A stretch of DNA of 64,000 nt from positions 248,001 through 312,000 of the forward strand of contig JAOANU010000012.1 in the NCBI GenBank assembly GCA_034387635.1, written 5' to 3'. This DNA comes from Rhodosporidiobolus odoratus (lineage: Eukaryota > Basidiomycota > Microbotryomycetes > Sporidiobolales > Sporidiobolaceae). Made by a program: the position numbers and the translations under genes. Below the pieces are notes generated by a model, which had not been told where the DNA came from, made no database searches, and worked only from the letters and a program-made list of their open reading frames with translations. Position 1 is the stretch's first letter. Each line of letters starts with the position of its first letter. Shown piece after piece: positions 11,560 to 21,900 of this stretch.

Positions 11560-12496
11560 ATGCAAACCCGGCCAATCTCCCGTCCCTACCCCCTTGCCTC
11601 CTTCGTTCACCTCGACGACTTCATCCCTTCACAGCACCTCGCCGTCGACGCCCTGCTCGCCCACACCCGCCACCAACAAGAGCTCGCACACCGCAAGAAC
11701 AACCTGGCTTACACGAGGCGGCAATTCTTCGACGAAGCCCAGCGCGTATATCAAGGTCAAGCTTTGTGCACATCGAAGAGGGAGGATGGACGGTCTGGAA
11801 GTGGTCGAAGGCGGCTGGCAGAGGTGAAAGAGAGGGTCAGGGTGGCAGATAAAGCCCAAGTCTTGCAGGCGAGACGAGCTTTGGCTGGCTTGGTGCCGTT
11901 GGCCACGCTGAATGTAGACGGCCCAGCCGTGCACTGTGAAGTGTCGTGCAATGACGCAGACCAGCAGACCCACCCTGTTGAGGCGCCGCACGTCGAGCCC
12001 CCTTCTTTTCCGAAGTCTGCTGTCGATGAAGTCTATGCCGATGTCGATTCTGTCAGCTGCGTCGAGGAGGAATCTCCGCTCGCACCAGACCGCTCGTCAG
12101 ACAGGCTATCCCCATCAGTCAACCCTGTCACGCCTACTCCCCGCTCGCCACGCAGTCTGGTTTTCCTCCATCCCGACGTTCCTACCAGAGTCTCTTCGGA
12201 TATCCCGCTGCAGTATGAGACCAGTATACGCAGCCCGCCCGTGACGCCTGCAGAGTACCCGATGTCCGTCGACCGAAGTAGGTTTACCGATATTCCACTC
12301 TGCTGCCTGAGTTGTCTGATTGACCCTATCTTCCCCCTTTCATGCAGCAGACCTTCTCACACCTCCCACATCTTTCCGCCCACACGGCCGACATCCCCGC
12401 CGCACTTTCTGCCGCATCTCCCGTCGACCACCTCTCCTCTCCCGTCTGTCCAACGTGCGACCCCTTCCCGCCGTCCTCTCGTCCCCTGGTCTCTAA
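11560..12496 (+). CDS. hypothetical protein with N-terminal helix and disordered tail
   Basis: I do not recognise this gene. The ATG at 11560 opens a long exon reading MQTRPISRPYPLASFVHLDD. It is followed by a helical stretch (AVDALLAHTRHQQELAHRKN, TRRQFFDEAQRVYQGQA, RRRLAEVKERVRVADKAQVL) and then an acidic, Pro/Ser-rich region. A GT-AG intron starting at about 12281 joins in phase to DLLTPPTSFRPHGRHPRRTF and ends LPAVLSSPGL with TAA at 12494-12496. If the intron is retained, the same frame stays open to 12567. The product is about 295 aa with no signal peptide or membrane segment. It shares a very short divergent promoter with the minus-strand gene that starts at 11515. Confidence 0.52.
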
Positions 12497-12753
12497 GGTT
12501 CCTTACGCCCCTTCACCCCGCCCGCCCTGCTCATGAAGTGAAGGCATTCGTAATCGTCGGTCGGTGAATTGTTGAGCTCGCTGTAACAAAGCCTCGTGAT
12601 CAGCGTCTTGTACCGTGACGCCTCGCCTCAATGGGGAAGCTAGAAAAGAGAGCTTGAAAGGAGACAATAGTTAGCCAGAGGTAAAGAGTAGAGAACCTGT
12701 ATACCGAATTGCTCGTTCCATGTCTATCTACATCGCTTCTTTCCCCCCATGTC

Positions 12754-14181
12754 CTAAGCCTGCGGAATGTACTCAGCCCACCAACTCTTGAAGTCTACCG
12801 TTTGGACATTTATCCCGAATTTTTCGATTTCGCGCTGCACGATGCGGTAGGAAAGAGTCAACTTCTGCTGCTGAGTCGACCATAGACTGAAGAGGGAGAC
12901 AGGAGAAAAGAAAACAGTCACTCACGTTCGAGAGATGGCAATCTCTCGGTCGGACCGTCTCGCCCGGCTTGGGTCCTTCGTCCACGCTGACCAGATTGTC
13001 GCCGAGATTGAGAGGCGGCGAGTGTAGGCGTGCGAAGAGGTCGCAAATAGTCTTCTTGGTATAGAGTTGCTGGGCGGAGAAATGGAGGATAGCAGGAATG
13101 GGAGTATGGGAGGCTTTGTCTATACGGGGTGGAGAGTCAGTACAACATCAAGGACGGCTACGTAAAAAGTTATGCCAGCGGAAGCGAAACAGGGCAAGGC
13201 AAAGCAGGGTTTGAGATCAGCGGGAACTCACCGGACAACTCGACAAGCACCCTCGCGATATCGCTGACATTAGTCGGGTAGCGTGTCGCCCAGTTGTCCA
13301 TCTTAACTGACTTGCCAGCGGCGGCGTTGCGAGTAGCGTCAAGAAGGGTGTTGATGGCGGATTCGGAATTGCTCTCAGCCGGACCATAGCTGTCACAGTG
13401 TGCATCAGCTGTGAGCGGAGATCAAACAAGTGGTAGAGAGTAAAGCCAACGCACAGCACCGGGACTCGGAGGACGCAGCCTTTTCCGCCATCCTTCAAGC
13501 CGAGGAGCACCTTGTCTTCGCCCCTCAGCTTGCTCTCGCCGTAGGCGTTTGTTGGCGCAGGTTCATCGAGCGGCTCGTAGCCTTCGGGAGGGGCGTTGCC
13601 GTTGAAGACGTAATCCGTCGAGATGTATATGAGGAAGAACGGGTGTGCTGACGAACGAGAAAGGGTGGACAAAAGCTCTGGGACGGCGATGTTCAGCTTT
13701 TGTGCGGCTTCGGGGTTCTAGAGCAGAGGCTGCAGCTGAGTATAGTAAGGTTGCGAGTTAGGTTCGTAGGAACGAACCTGTTCAACGGCATCCGGCCTGC
13801 GCTCTGCTGCACAATGCACGACAACTTCGGGCTTGAACTCGGCCAAGAAGGAGCTCACTGCTTGTTCGTCTTGAAGGTCGAGCTGTAGGAGGACAAGACT
13901 CAGTTGAGCGAGAGCAAAATGGGGAGGAATGAGAGGGGCGAACCTTGACGAGATCTCCTCCAGCTCGCGACAAGGCGGTACCCTTGACTGCATGACACCG
14001 ATGTAAGCACATTTGATCAGCTGAGCTCAAGGGAAGCGAACCTTGTGCTCCTGCGTCCTTGAAAGCAGCGAAGACGGCCCGTCCAAGTAAGCCTGAAGAA
14101 GAGAAAGAAAAGGTTCAGCGAGCCCAGACATACGTGGATGGTCAAGCACGTACCTGAAGCCCCAGTTACGAGTACTCTCAT
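12754..14181 (-). CDS. RmlD-like NAD(P)-binding protein, MAT2B / dTDP-4-dehydrorhamnose reductase family
   Basis: This is an extended short-chain dehydrogenase of the RmlD/MAT2B family. In animals the relative MAT2B is the regulatory subunit of methionine adenosyltransferase; in bacteria RmlD reduces dTDP-4-keto-rhamnose. The start MRVLVTGASG at 14179-14181 is the beta strand and glycine-rich loop of the Rossmann fold, cut by intron 1. Downstream are FKPEVVVHCAAERRPDAVEQ, the STDYVFNGNAPPEGYEPLDE segment with the catalytic Ser, NAYGESKLRGED with the Tyr-x3-Lys pair, then a substrate-side region (ATRYPTNVSDIARVLVEL, KTICDLFARL). The last exon ends VQTVDFKSWWAEYIPQA and TAG at 12754-12756. Since fungi generally lack dTDP-rhamnose synthesis, a MAT2B-like regulatory or an unassigned reductase role is more likely; this is inference. 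It lies 63 bp from the divergent SNARE gene. Confidence 0.83.
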
Positions 14182-14244
14182 GCTGTCAAAAGGTGAGCGA
14201 GATTAGATGTCGGAAGACAACGTCAACTTGGGTTGATCAAGAGC
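14182..14244. promoter_or_regulatory. 63-bp shared divergent promoter
   Basis: This is the whole gap between the start codons of the RmlD-like gene (minus) and the Tlg1-like SNARE (plus). Transcription start sites must lie here or inside the coding regions. I see no TATA box. Confidence 0.5.
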
Positions 14245-15376
14245 ATGTCGGACGATCCGTACTTCGAGGTGAAAGCGTGAGTGACACCCCCTCAAGATAC
14301 CTGTAGCTACAGCGCTGACCTGCTCCTGTCTGCCACCAGCGAAGTTGAGACGACATTGTCGACTCTTGGTTCACTCTCATCTCAATATGCTCGTCTATCT
14401 CGATCAACACCAGCCGCATTACATCCCACGAGCGACGAGCTACAATGGGCCATCAGCGAGCTAAAGGCAACCCTTGCAGCCATTGAACCTGACATCGACG
14501 AACTCGAAGATTCCGTCGCCGCGGTGGAAGAGCCCGGCGTGTCACGGCGGTTGGGCATCAGCGACAAGGAGGTCAAGGCAAGGAGAGACTTCGTACAGAG
14601 GGCAAAGGGAGAAGTCGCAGTGCGTTCGTATTTATTTCCCCGACTCACCTCCGATTATCTCTGCGCTGTTTTCCGGTATGAAGTGCTGAGGCTGCTTTAC
14701 GACTCCGCTATTCCCATAGGCTATCAGGCGCCAACTCCCTGTCACTACTTCAATATCGCCTGTATGTTACGAGCCTTTCTTAGACTTAACTTTGCTAAAC
14801 CTTCTGTCTTTCCAGGACCGCACCCGGAATCGCCTGTCTGAAGCGTCCTCTGCCTATCCACCATCTTACCATACGCGCAATCCGCTTGAGGTCTCCGATG
14901 ATGACGGTCGAGGGGATGAGAGCGATCCTAATGCCGAGTTTGAGGCGCAAAACCAAACAGTCAGTCTAGTTTTCGCTTTCTCCGGATCTCAGCTATCCTC
15001 GAGCCTGGGAGAAACTCAGCCAGCTACCGTCGACACAGCTTCTCGTCCAACAACAAGACCGCACCCTGACCGATATCTCAGGAACGGTCGGATTGCTTCG
15101 ACAGCAAGCCCAAGTCATGGGTCGGGAAGTGCTCGAGCAGAACGCGTATGTCCTTACTAGCTCTACCCCGACCCGTCCCGTACTGACGCAATCTCGTTCC
15201 TCAGAATGCTCGAAGACCTGGACGATCGCGCCGAGCGCACTGGCAGCAGGCTGGCCAAGGCGCAGCGAAAAATGGATCGATTCGTCAAAGACCATGTCGA
15301 CTCGCCCTCGAGTTGGGCTGTCTTCTTCCTCATCATCGTTTTATGTATCCTCCTGTTCGTCATTCTGTTCGTCTGA
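14245..15376 (+). CDS. TLG1: Tlg1 / syntaxin-6 type t-SNARE
   Basis: This is a Qc-type SNARE for fusion of endosome-derived vesicles with the trans-Golgi network. The start MSDDPYFEVKA matches the syntaxin-6 N-terminal signature. An Habc-like helical domain follows (EVETTLSTLGSLSSQYARL, ELQWAISELKATLAAIEPDI). The SNARE helix reads DRTLTDISGTVGLLRQQAQV then MGREVLEQN, with the zero-layer Gln in the QAQVMG segment, and continues through MLEDLDDRAERTGSRLAKAQ. The chain closes with a C-terminal membrane anchor AVFFLIIVLCILLFVILFV and TGA at 15374-15376. Length (about 290 aa) and order of parts fit the family. There are four or five introns. The linker between Habc and SNARE is acidic and poorly conserved, as is usual. 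Confidence 0.87.
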
Positions 15377-15855
15377 AGGTGAGCCCTACTCGAGCTTGTT
15401 GCCCCTTCCTTCCCTTCCTTCATCAGCCTTCGCCTCAATTCGCCTTCCTCCTGTTACGACGCGTTCTGACGAATTTTGACGCGTTTGGCATGCAGTTCTG
15501 CCCACATTCCACGTTGTATCTCATCCTAACTCCATTCAGTCGATACCCCCGCCGTGCAAGGATCATACCGAGAATCTTTCAGAATTATCTGAGTCCTCGA
15601 CATGGCGGGTGTCCATCGCCTTCTTGTCGCCCCCTGACGGTATACTCACACGCCCAACCCACTCACGATAGGCGCGCTTGTCAGATGTCGCTTGCTCTGA
15701 CCTCAGCCGGCTGACTCCCACGACTTTGTTAACGCTTTCACCTCCCCCTCCGCGGAGCGCTACGGGAAGGAGTTACACGACATCCGGCAGGCTTCGTGCT
15801 GCTTGATCGCCTGTGCTGAGCTCTCCGACACCTCTGCATCCCTGGCAGCTGGGCC
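15377..15855. other. intergenic region
   Basis: This is 479 bp between the SNARE stop and the start of the first DUF1996 gene. It contains C/T-rich promoter-like sequence. I see no gene. Confidence 0.4.
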
Positions 15856-18854
15856 ATGATCCGCCCCTCCTTGCCGCGCACAGCCCGACGCGCTCAGCAC
15901 TTTCTCATCGTCTTGCTCCTGCTCGCCGCAACCGAGCGTCTTCCGCAACGGGTCAACGCGTTCTGGCGGTTACCATGCCAAGGAAACGGAGGCTCCCTGG
16001 TAACGCAGCGGGCAGGTGCGCTGCTCCTTTCCTGCGGCAGATTGCTGGGCAGAAGACGCGGGTCGTAAGTTGCTGATTCAGCTGTCATCTCACAGACCCG
16101 TTAACAAACCCTGGAGCCGTCTCTGGACATGTCCATGCGTACGTACCGCTCGCTCTGCTTCCTTCCTTCCGATTGCCTCGCACCCCGTTTCTGTACCCGG
16201 AATCTTTTCCTGCTCGACAGCCACTCCGCTGTGTCCCACGTCCTCAAGATCTATATCGGCTGGCCAGCTCCGAGCTAATTGATATACTCTTGATAGTATC
16301 TCAGGCGGCAGTAACTTCAATCTCGACATGGACTTCGATACTGCACGGGATTCAGCTTGTACGAGGTGTGCTGGGTTTCCGGTCCTTTCAGTTGCCAAGC
16401 GGAGCTGATATTCCGAAGGTACACAGTTGTCGAGTGAAGCAGGATATGTCAAGTGCGTATCTTTCCGTATTGACTCGACCCCCGTCCCTTACGAAGCGAA
16501 GCCGGGCTTCTTCTTTCTGTGCCGGAACTTGCGTCTCAATCAAATACTTACTCCTCTCCACTTACCAGATTACTGGACACCGGCACTGTACTTTGCCTGG
16601 GCAAATGGAAGCTTCACGATGGTTGAGCAAGTAAGCTTGCTGGTCTAGTACGCTTTGCTCCGCGCGCTGCCAAAGCCATTCCGGCTAATACTGTGGACTG
16701 TATCCCCCGCAGCTACCTGCAACGGTTCAACAAAGACGACGAGGGCGACATCCTTGCTTTCCCGGCCGGCGTGAGTCCCCTCTGCTCCTAGTAAGCCTGC
16801 CAAAGCTGTACTGATGATTCCCTGACCTTTAGTTCAGGATGTTAGCGGGCAATCCCTATGTATGTTTGCTCTGCTCGATGATCAGTGTTGTCACGCGGTC
16901 CACGTGGTCTGAGACCTCTCTTCGTCACAGCTGCGTTCATACAATGAATCAAATCAGATGGTATATCCTCTCCTCGCGCAGCCGCCCGGTGTCTTTCCCG
17001 TAACGCTGACTCCATTCCATCGCAGGCCACGCAAATTGGATGCAACTGCTTGGGAGGAGACAAGCCAACACGACGACCCGAATTGCCAACCAATAATTGC
17101 CCTGTACGAGACCCACTGAGTCGTCCGGTCATTCCGGCTTACAAGCTGATTCTCGACGCGCAGAACGGTCTCCGCCTCGAGGTCATGTTTCCATCTTGCT
17201 GGGATGGGGAGAATGTCGACAGCCCGAATCATCAGACACACACGGCATATCCAGCAGAGGTGCGCCTTTCCCGCTTGTCTTCCTCCATTTCTTGCTGCTC
17301 ACACCTGATCTTGCCTCGAACCTGCAGAACGAGTCAGGGCCTTGTCCGAGCACACACCCGAAACGCCTTATCACGTGATTTCCTTTCCTGTAGCGCTCCG
17401 GCAATGACGAGTCTGACTCTTTCGTCCTTGTCCTCGTCCTCCTGCTCCTCTCCGGCATCCGCTCGCATCATGCTCGCCGCGTCGTCGGATACAACCTCGT
17501 TCCCATGGCACCCGCTCCGCGCCTCAATCTTTTCACACTTTCAGGATTTTCTTCGAGATCATGTGGAGTGTTGGTACGTCCCGCTTCTGTCTGTCCTGAT
17601 TTTCCCGCCATCTTCCGCCTGGAGCTCGCTGCGCAGAATTGATCCGTGTCTTCCGCAGATCCGCTGAAGGACTATTGGGATCAGGCTGCCAATACTTCTC
17701 AGCCATTCGTGCTAGCAATGGGCGTGCGTCACCCTTCTTCGTACCTTCCTCCTTTTCCCCTTCCGACTGTTGACGATGTCTTGTCTACAGGACCCTACCG
17801 GGTACGGGTTACACGGAGGTACATTGCTGTTTGGCGTTGCTTCGCGATCCTTCACGGCTCATAGCCTATTTTCTTGGCAGATTTCCTCAACGGTTGGGAT
17901 GTCGACGTCCTCCAGAAAGCAGTCGATGAATGCACCGCCGACTCAGGTGACATCGAAGAGTACGCCATCCTACCCACGTTCCGAACAGTCCCTTCGAGGC
18001 CTTCCCTACTTACCCTTCTGACTATCACAGCTGCCCTGTTTTCGACCTATACGATTACGACAAACCAGACAGCCGGTGCTACGCCTCCTCTGCGATCGAT
18101 GAGGTCGTAATGGGAACGCTCGACAAGCTACCAGGCTGCAATCCCGTCGTGCGTTTCCTCCTTCGTCGCCCTTGACCCTTACTGAACCTCTCGAGAGCTC
18201 ACGTACCTCGTCTCTCCAGGATTATGGACCCGAAGACGTCACCGTCTGCAGCGAGGATAACCCGCCGTCCCTAATGAGCCAAATCAACATTTTCGGCGGG
18301 CTTGCAAACGGAAACTCGACCATCGACGTCGCGACTACCTCGACGGGAGGTAGCTCGAGCGGCAGCAGTAGTGGCGGCGGTGGCTCGAGCGGGTCGGGCA
18401 GTAACGCCAGCGGCGGCGGTTCGGCATCAGGCTCGTCAAAGGCATCTTCAGCTACTTCGGGCAGTTCAGCCGGCGGCGGTAGCGGTGGAAGCTCGGGCGG
18501 TTCTTCCTCGGGCGACTCGTCACCATCATCGTCATCTTCCTCAACCTCCGAAGGCGACTTGAAGCTCTGGGTGGGCTTGGTCGGTGGAGGAAGTGTATTG
18601 CTTTGCATCATTGTCTGCCTGTCTTGTCGGTTTCAGTGTGGACGCCGACGGACACGGCTAGATCAGCAGATACCACCAGGTGATGATGAGGCGGCATCAG
18701 AAAGTGCGTCAGCTTGCCTTCTTTTCGTTGGCGCGTCTGACCTCTTCCTTGCCCGGCAGAGAAAGGACTTCAAGACACCTCTTCGAGCGCCTCTTCCGAT
18801 GGAAGCGACACAGACTCTGACAGCAGCGACGACAGTCGGACCCGAAAGCGATGA
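15856..18854 (+). CDS. DUF1996 single-pass membrane protein, copy A
   Basis: This belongs to the fungal DUF1996 family, whose biochemical role is not known. A signal or anchor helix (HFLIVLLLLAATERLPQRV) leads to the conserved FWRLPCQG start. Family motifs follow across many small exons: DPLTNPGAVSGHVHA, ISGGSNFNLDMDF, YWTPALYFAWANGSF, RMLAGNPY, MFPSCWDGENVDSPNHQTH, MAYP-like TAYPAE, GPCPSTHPKRLI, NTSQPFVLAMGDPTGYGLHG and FLNGWDVDVLQKAVDECTAD. After VTVCSEDNPPSL comes a long Gly/Ser linker, a membrane helix LWVGLVGGGSVLLCIIVCLS, a basic stop (CRFQCGRRRTRLDQQIP) and an acidic Ser/Asp tail ending SRTRKR with TGA at 18852-18854. It is predicted to face the cell surface. The copy at 31257 has the same plan. 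All family motifs are intact. Confidence 0.87.
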
Positions 18855-18976
18855 CGAGCTTAGCATTTGTTGTAGAATCATCCGTATTGGGTCCGTACCG
18901 TAAGCGGCAGTGTGGAAGAGAACGAGAACGAGCGAGTTGCAAGATATTCTGCGAGAATGCGAGAGGTAGACTACTT

Positions 18977-21900
18977 TCATGGAATACAGCGATTGCGAGT
19001 GCGGGTAGTAGGGGTATACAGAGGCCGCTCAATAGGTATGGACAAGAGTGAATATAATGAAAGTAGGGTGGAATATTGCGATATGGTGGAGAAGCTGGTC
19101 ACGGTCAAGATTCTAGCGCGCTCGAGTCTCCTCCAGCTCTTCGGGCCAAATTTGCGAGGAAGAGCGACGCGAGTGGCGGCGGAAGTCGCTGAGGTTTGGA
19201 CGGGATTGCTGCTTTTACGGCCGACCGGTCTCCTGGGTGCCGTTCGTGAAGAAGGACCGCCAAGAAGAACCTGTGCAACAAGAGCTTCACAGGTAAGTAC
19301 GAGAGGATGACTTAAGGGAACGAGGGTACGAACCGGAAGAGCGCCTCGTCCCCTTAACGCTCTTCTCCCTCCGTGCGGGCTCTTCCATGCCCGAGTCCGA
19401 CAAGTCCAGCCACGATTGCGTCGAGACAGGTCTCTCCGTCGTCGTCGAGAAGGCGGCAAGATTCGGTATATTTGTATTGGCTAGACGGCGAACCCCTTGA
19501 TCCTCGTCTTCGGAAGAATCCGCCGCTCGTTCACCTCCTGCTGCTGACTGGACGGTGTACTCGGAGGTTCCGGCGAGGGAGAGGGACGATCGAGATCGGG
19601 AGCGAACGGAAGAGGGTTCCCGGCGGACGGTAAGGGAACGAAGGGACGAGGCAGAGCGCTCGCGGAATGGCTCAGCCAGAATACTGGGAAGTCGCACCGT
19701 CTGGGTGGCATCGTGCGACTCTTCAGCCTCGTCGAGGTCTGCTTCGTCGTCCCCATCGGAAGCGGAATCATCGGTGACAGGAACCGGGGGAGCTGGAAAG
19801 TCGTTCAAGCGGTCTTCGAGTCCGGAGTAATGTGAGCCGCTCGCTCGCGAGGACGATGAGACTCGTAGAGGGTTGACGAAGTGCATGGAAGGGAAGGAGA
19901 GGTGCGAGTCGCGGTAGGCCAGGTCAGGAAATGCGGCGGAAGACTCCGATGTAGGCGATTGGGGGAGACTGGGCGGAACAGGTGCGAAATGAGCAGGAAC
20001 GGTGGGAGAGTTCGGGGCGGTGGAAGGAGGCGAGAAGTCGATGAAGGAAGAAGGAGAAGGCGTCGCTCTCTGCTCATCCTCCGTGTCCTGGTCGGCGAGC
20101 TCGAGGAAGCTCTGCCCCGAGCCAGAACCGTCGGCTGAGACTCGCTTGGCAGTTATGGGCGGGGACGGTATCGACGCCGGAGGTGCAGGCGCGGGCGACC
20201 CTTCGTAAGAGCCGAGGTACTCGCGAGCGAAGGAGGTCGCCGCCCATGTAGTTTGCGTGGGCGTGGGAAGTGGGCGGAAGGGAGCAGACGTTGCAAGGGC
20301 GAGGTCGCCCGACCGAAGTACGGGAGACTCGTCAGGGATGACGATTTCCGGCAAGTCACCGGTTTCGGTGTTAATCGATGTTCCTTCTTCGGCCGTAGCG
20401 TAGGCTGTCGATTGCGCGGTAGAAGGTCGGCTGGCGAAGGACGAGTTGCGAACGGCGTGGTTGGGCCTAGCCAGGAAGCTTGGGCCAGACACGGCAGTCG
20501 AGTACGAAGAGGGCTCGTCCACACTGAGGTAGATCGACGGGGCCGAATCGTTAGAAGTGGAGGGAAGGGCGAAGAGACCTTCGATGCTTTTCTGCGTCGT
20601 GCGCATCCGCCCACTTTCGTACTCTCCCGAGTCATCGCCAAGCAGCTCCTGCGCTTCCTGCTCTTGCGGTACCGCTTCATGCGAGGCCATCGAGGCCGGT
20701 CGAGCCTGCACCTCGACGGGCGAGGTCGGCACGCGGCCGAATCGCGGTTTTTCGAGAGCAGGAGGAAGGCCCGACTGAGCAGCGGGGAGAGGCTCGCCTA
20801 GTGGAAGGACGGCGCCGGTCGGGCGAGAACGGCGAGGCGGCGAGATGAACTGAACGAGATTAGAGAAGACGGTCAGTAATGAGCCTCTCAGTACAAATGG
20901 CGAGGGAGGGTGAGGGGTTAGCAGGTAAGGGAGAGGTAGGACGCACGAGGTTCTCGTAAGTCGGCTCAACATCCATATTCAACGCACTACTCCCGCTCGA
21001 ATTCCTCGAATGCCTTCCCTGGCTCGGACTGCTGCTCTTCCGCCTCATCGACCTTGGCGGAGACGGCCTCACGGGCGAGCTGTGCTGGCCTTGACGCATA
21101 CTAACTCTCAGGGGATCGTCGTCGGTGGTCAACCAGCTTGACACGCTAGCAGTCAACCGCTGAGAAGGTACGTCCGAAACGCCGGCTGCGGCGCTTGCGA
21201 GGTTCGGAGAAGAGCGGGATGCGGCGAGACGAAGAGGTTGTACGGGGGGCAGAGCGAGCTCTGAAGGCGCCGCCGGAGAGGTAGACATCGGAAGCGCTGG
21301 GCCGCTCTCCGTCGACTGCCAGATGAGCGGCGAGGTCGTGGCAATGGGAAGGGCGTTGAGCTGCTTGGTTGTAGGCCGGTGCTCCTTTTGCAGCTGCTCC
21401 TCCAGCGCGAGATTGAGACGGGCGGCAGAGATAGAAGAGTCGCCCGAGTGGCGAAGGGTCGAGTCGCGCTCCACGAGGACCGGAAGGGAAGCGGAAGTGG
21501 TGAGGGTGCGACTTTGCTCAACGTGCGGCGGAGGGCGAAGGGAGGGAACGGGAGGAGGTCGTCGTGAGGGGCTGAACGATTCGCGCTCTGGCGAGCGAAG
21601 AAGGTGATGAAGGTGAGGAGGCAGGGAGAGGAAGGCATTTTGCGCCTGGACGGATGGCCTCCTCCGCTCGCTGGTGTCAGGAGACGGCTGGTCAGGAGGC
21701 GACGTAAGCGCCTGGCCGTACGTGGTGGCGACGTGGTTGACGGAAGGAACACCCGGTTGCCCCGCTCTTCCTGCAGCAACGTTCGCTCGCTCGTAAAGGG
21801 AGTCCACGCTGCTTGCAGTTCGAAGGTGTCGGATGGGTTGCCCGCGGACGAGAAGCGTCTTGGGTGTCGAAGGCGGACCCGTAGCTGAAGACGTAGCTGC

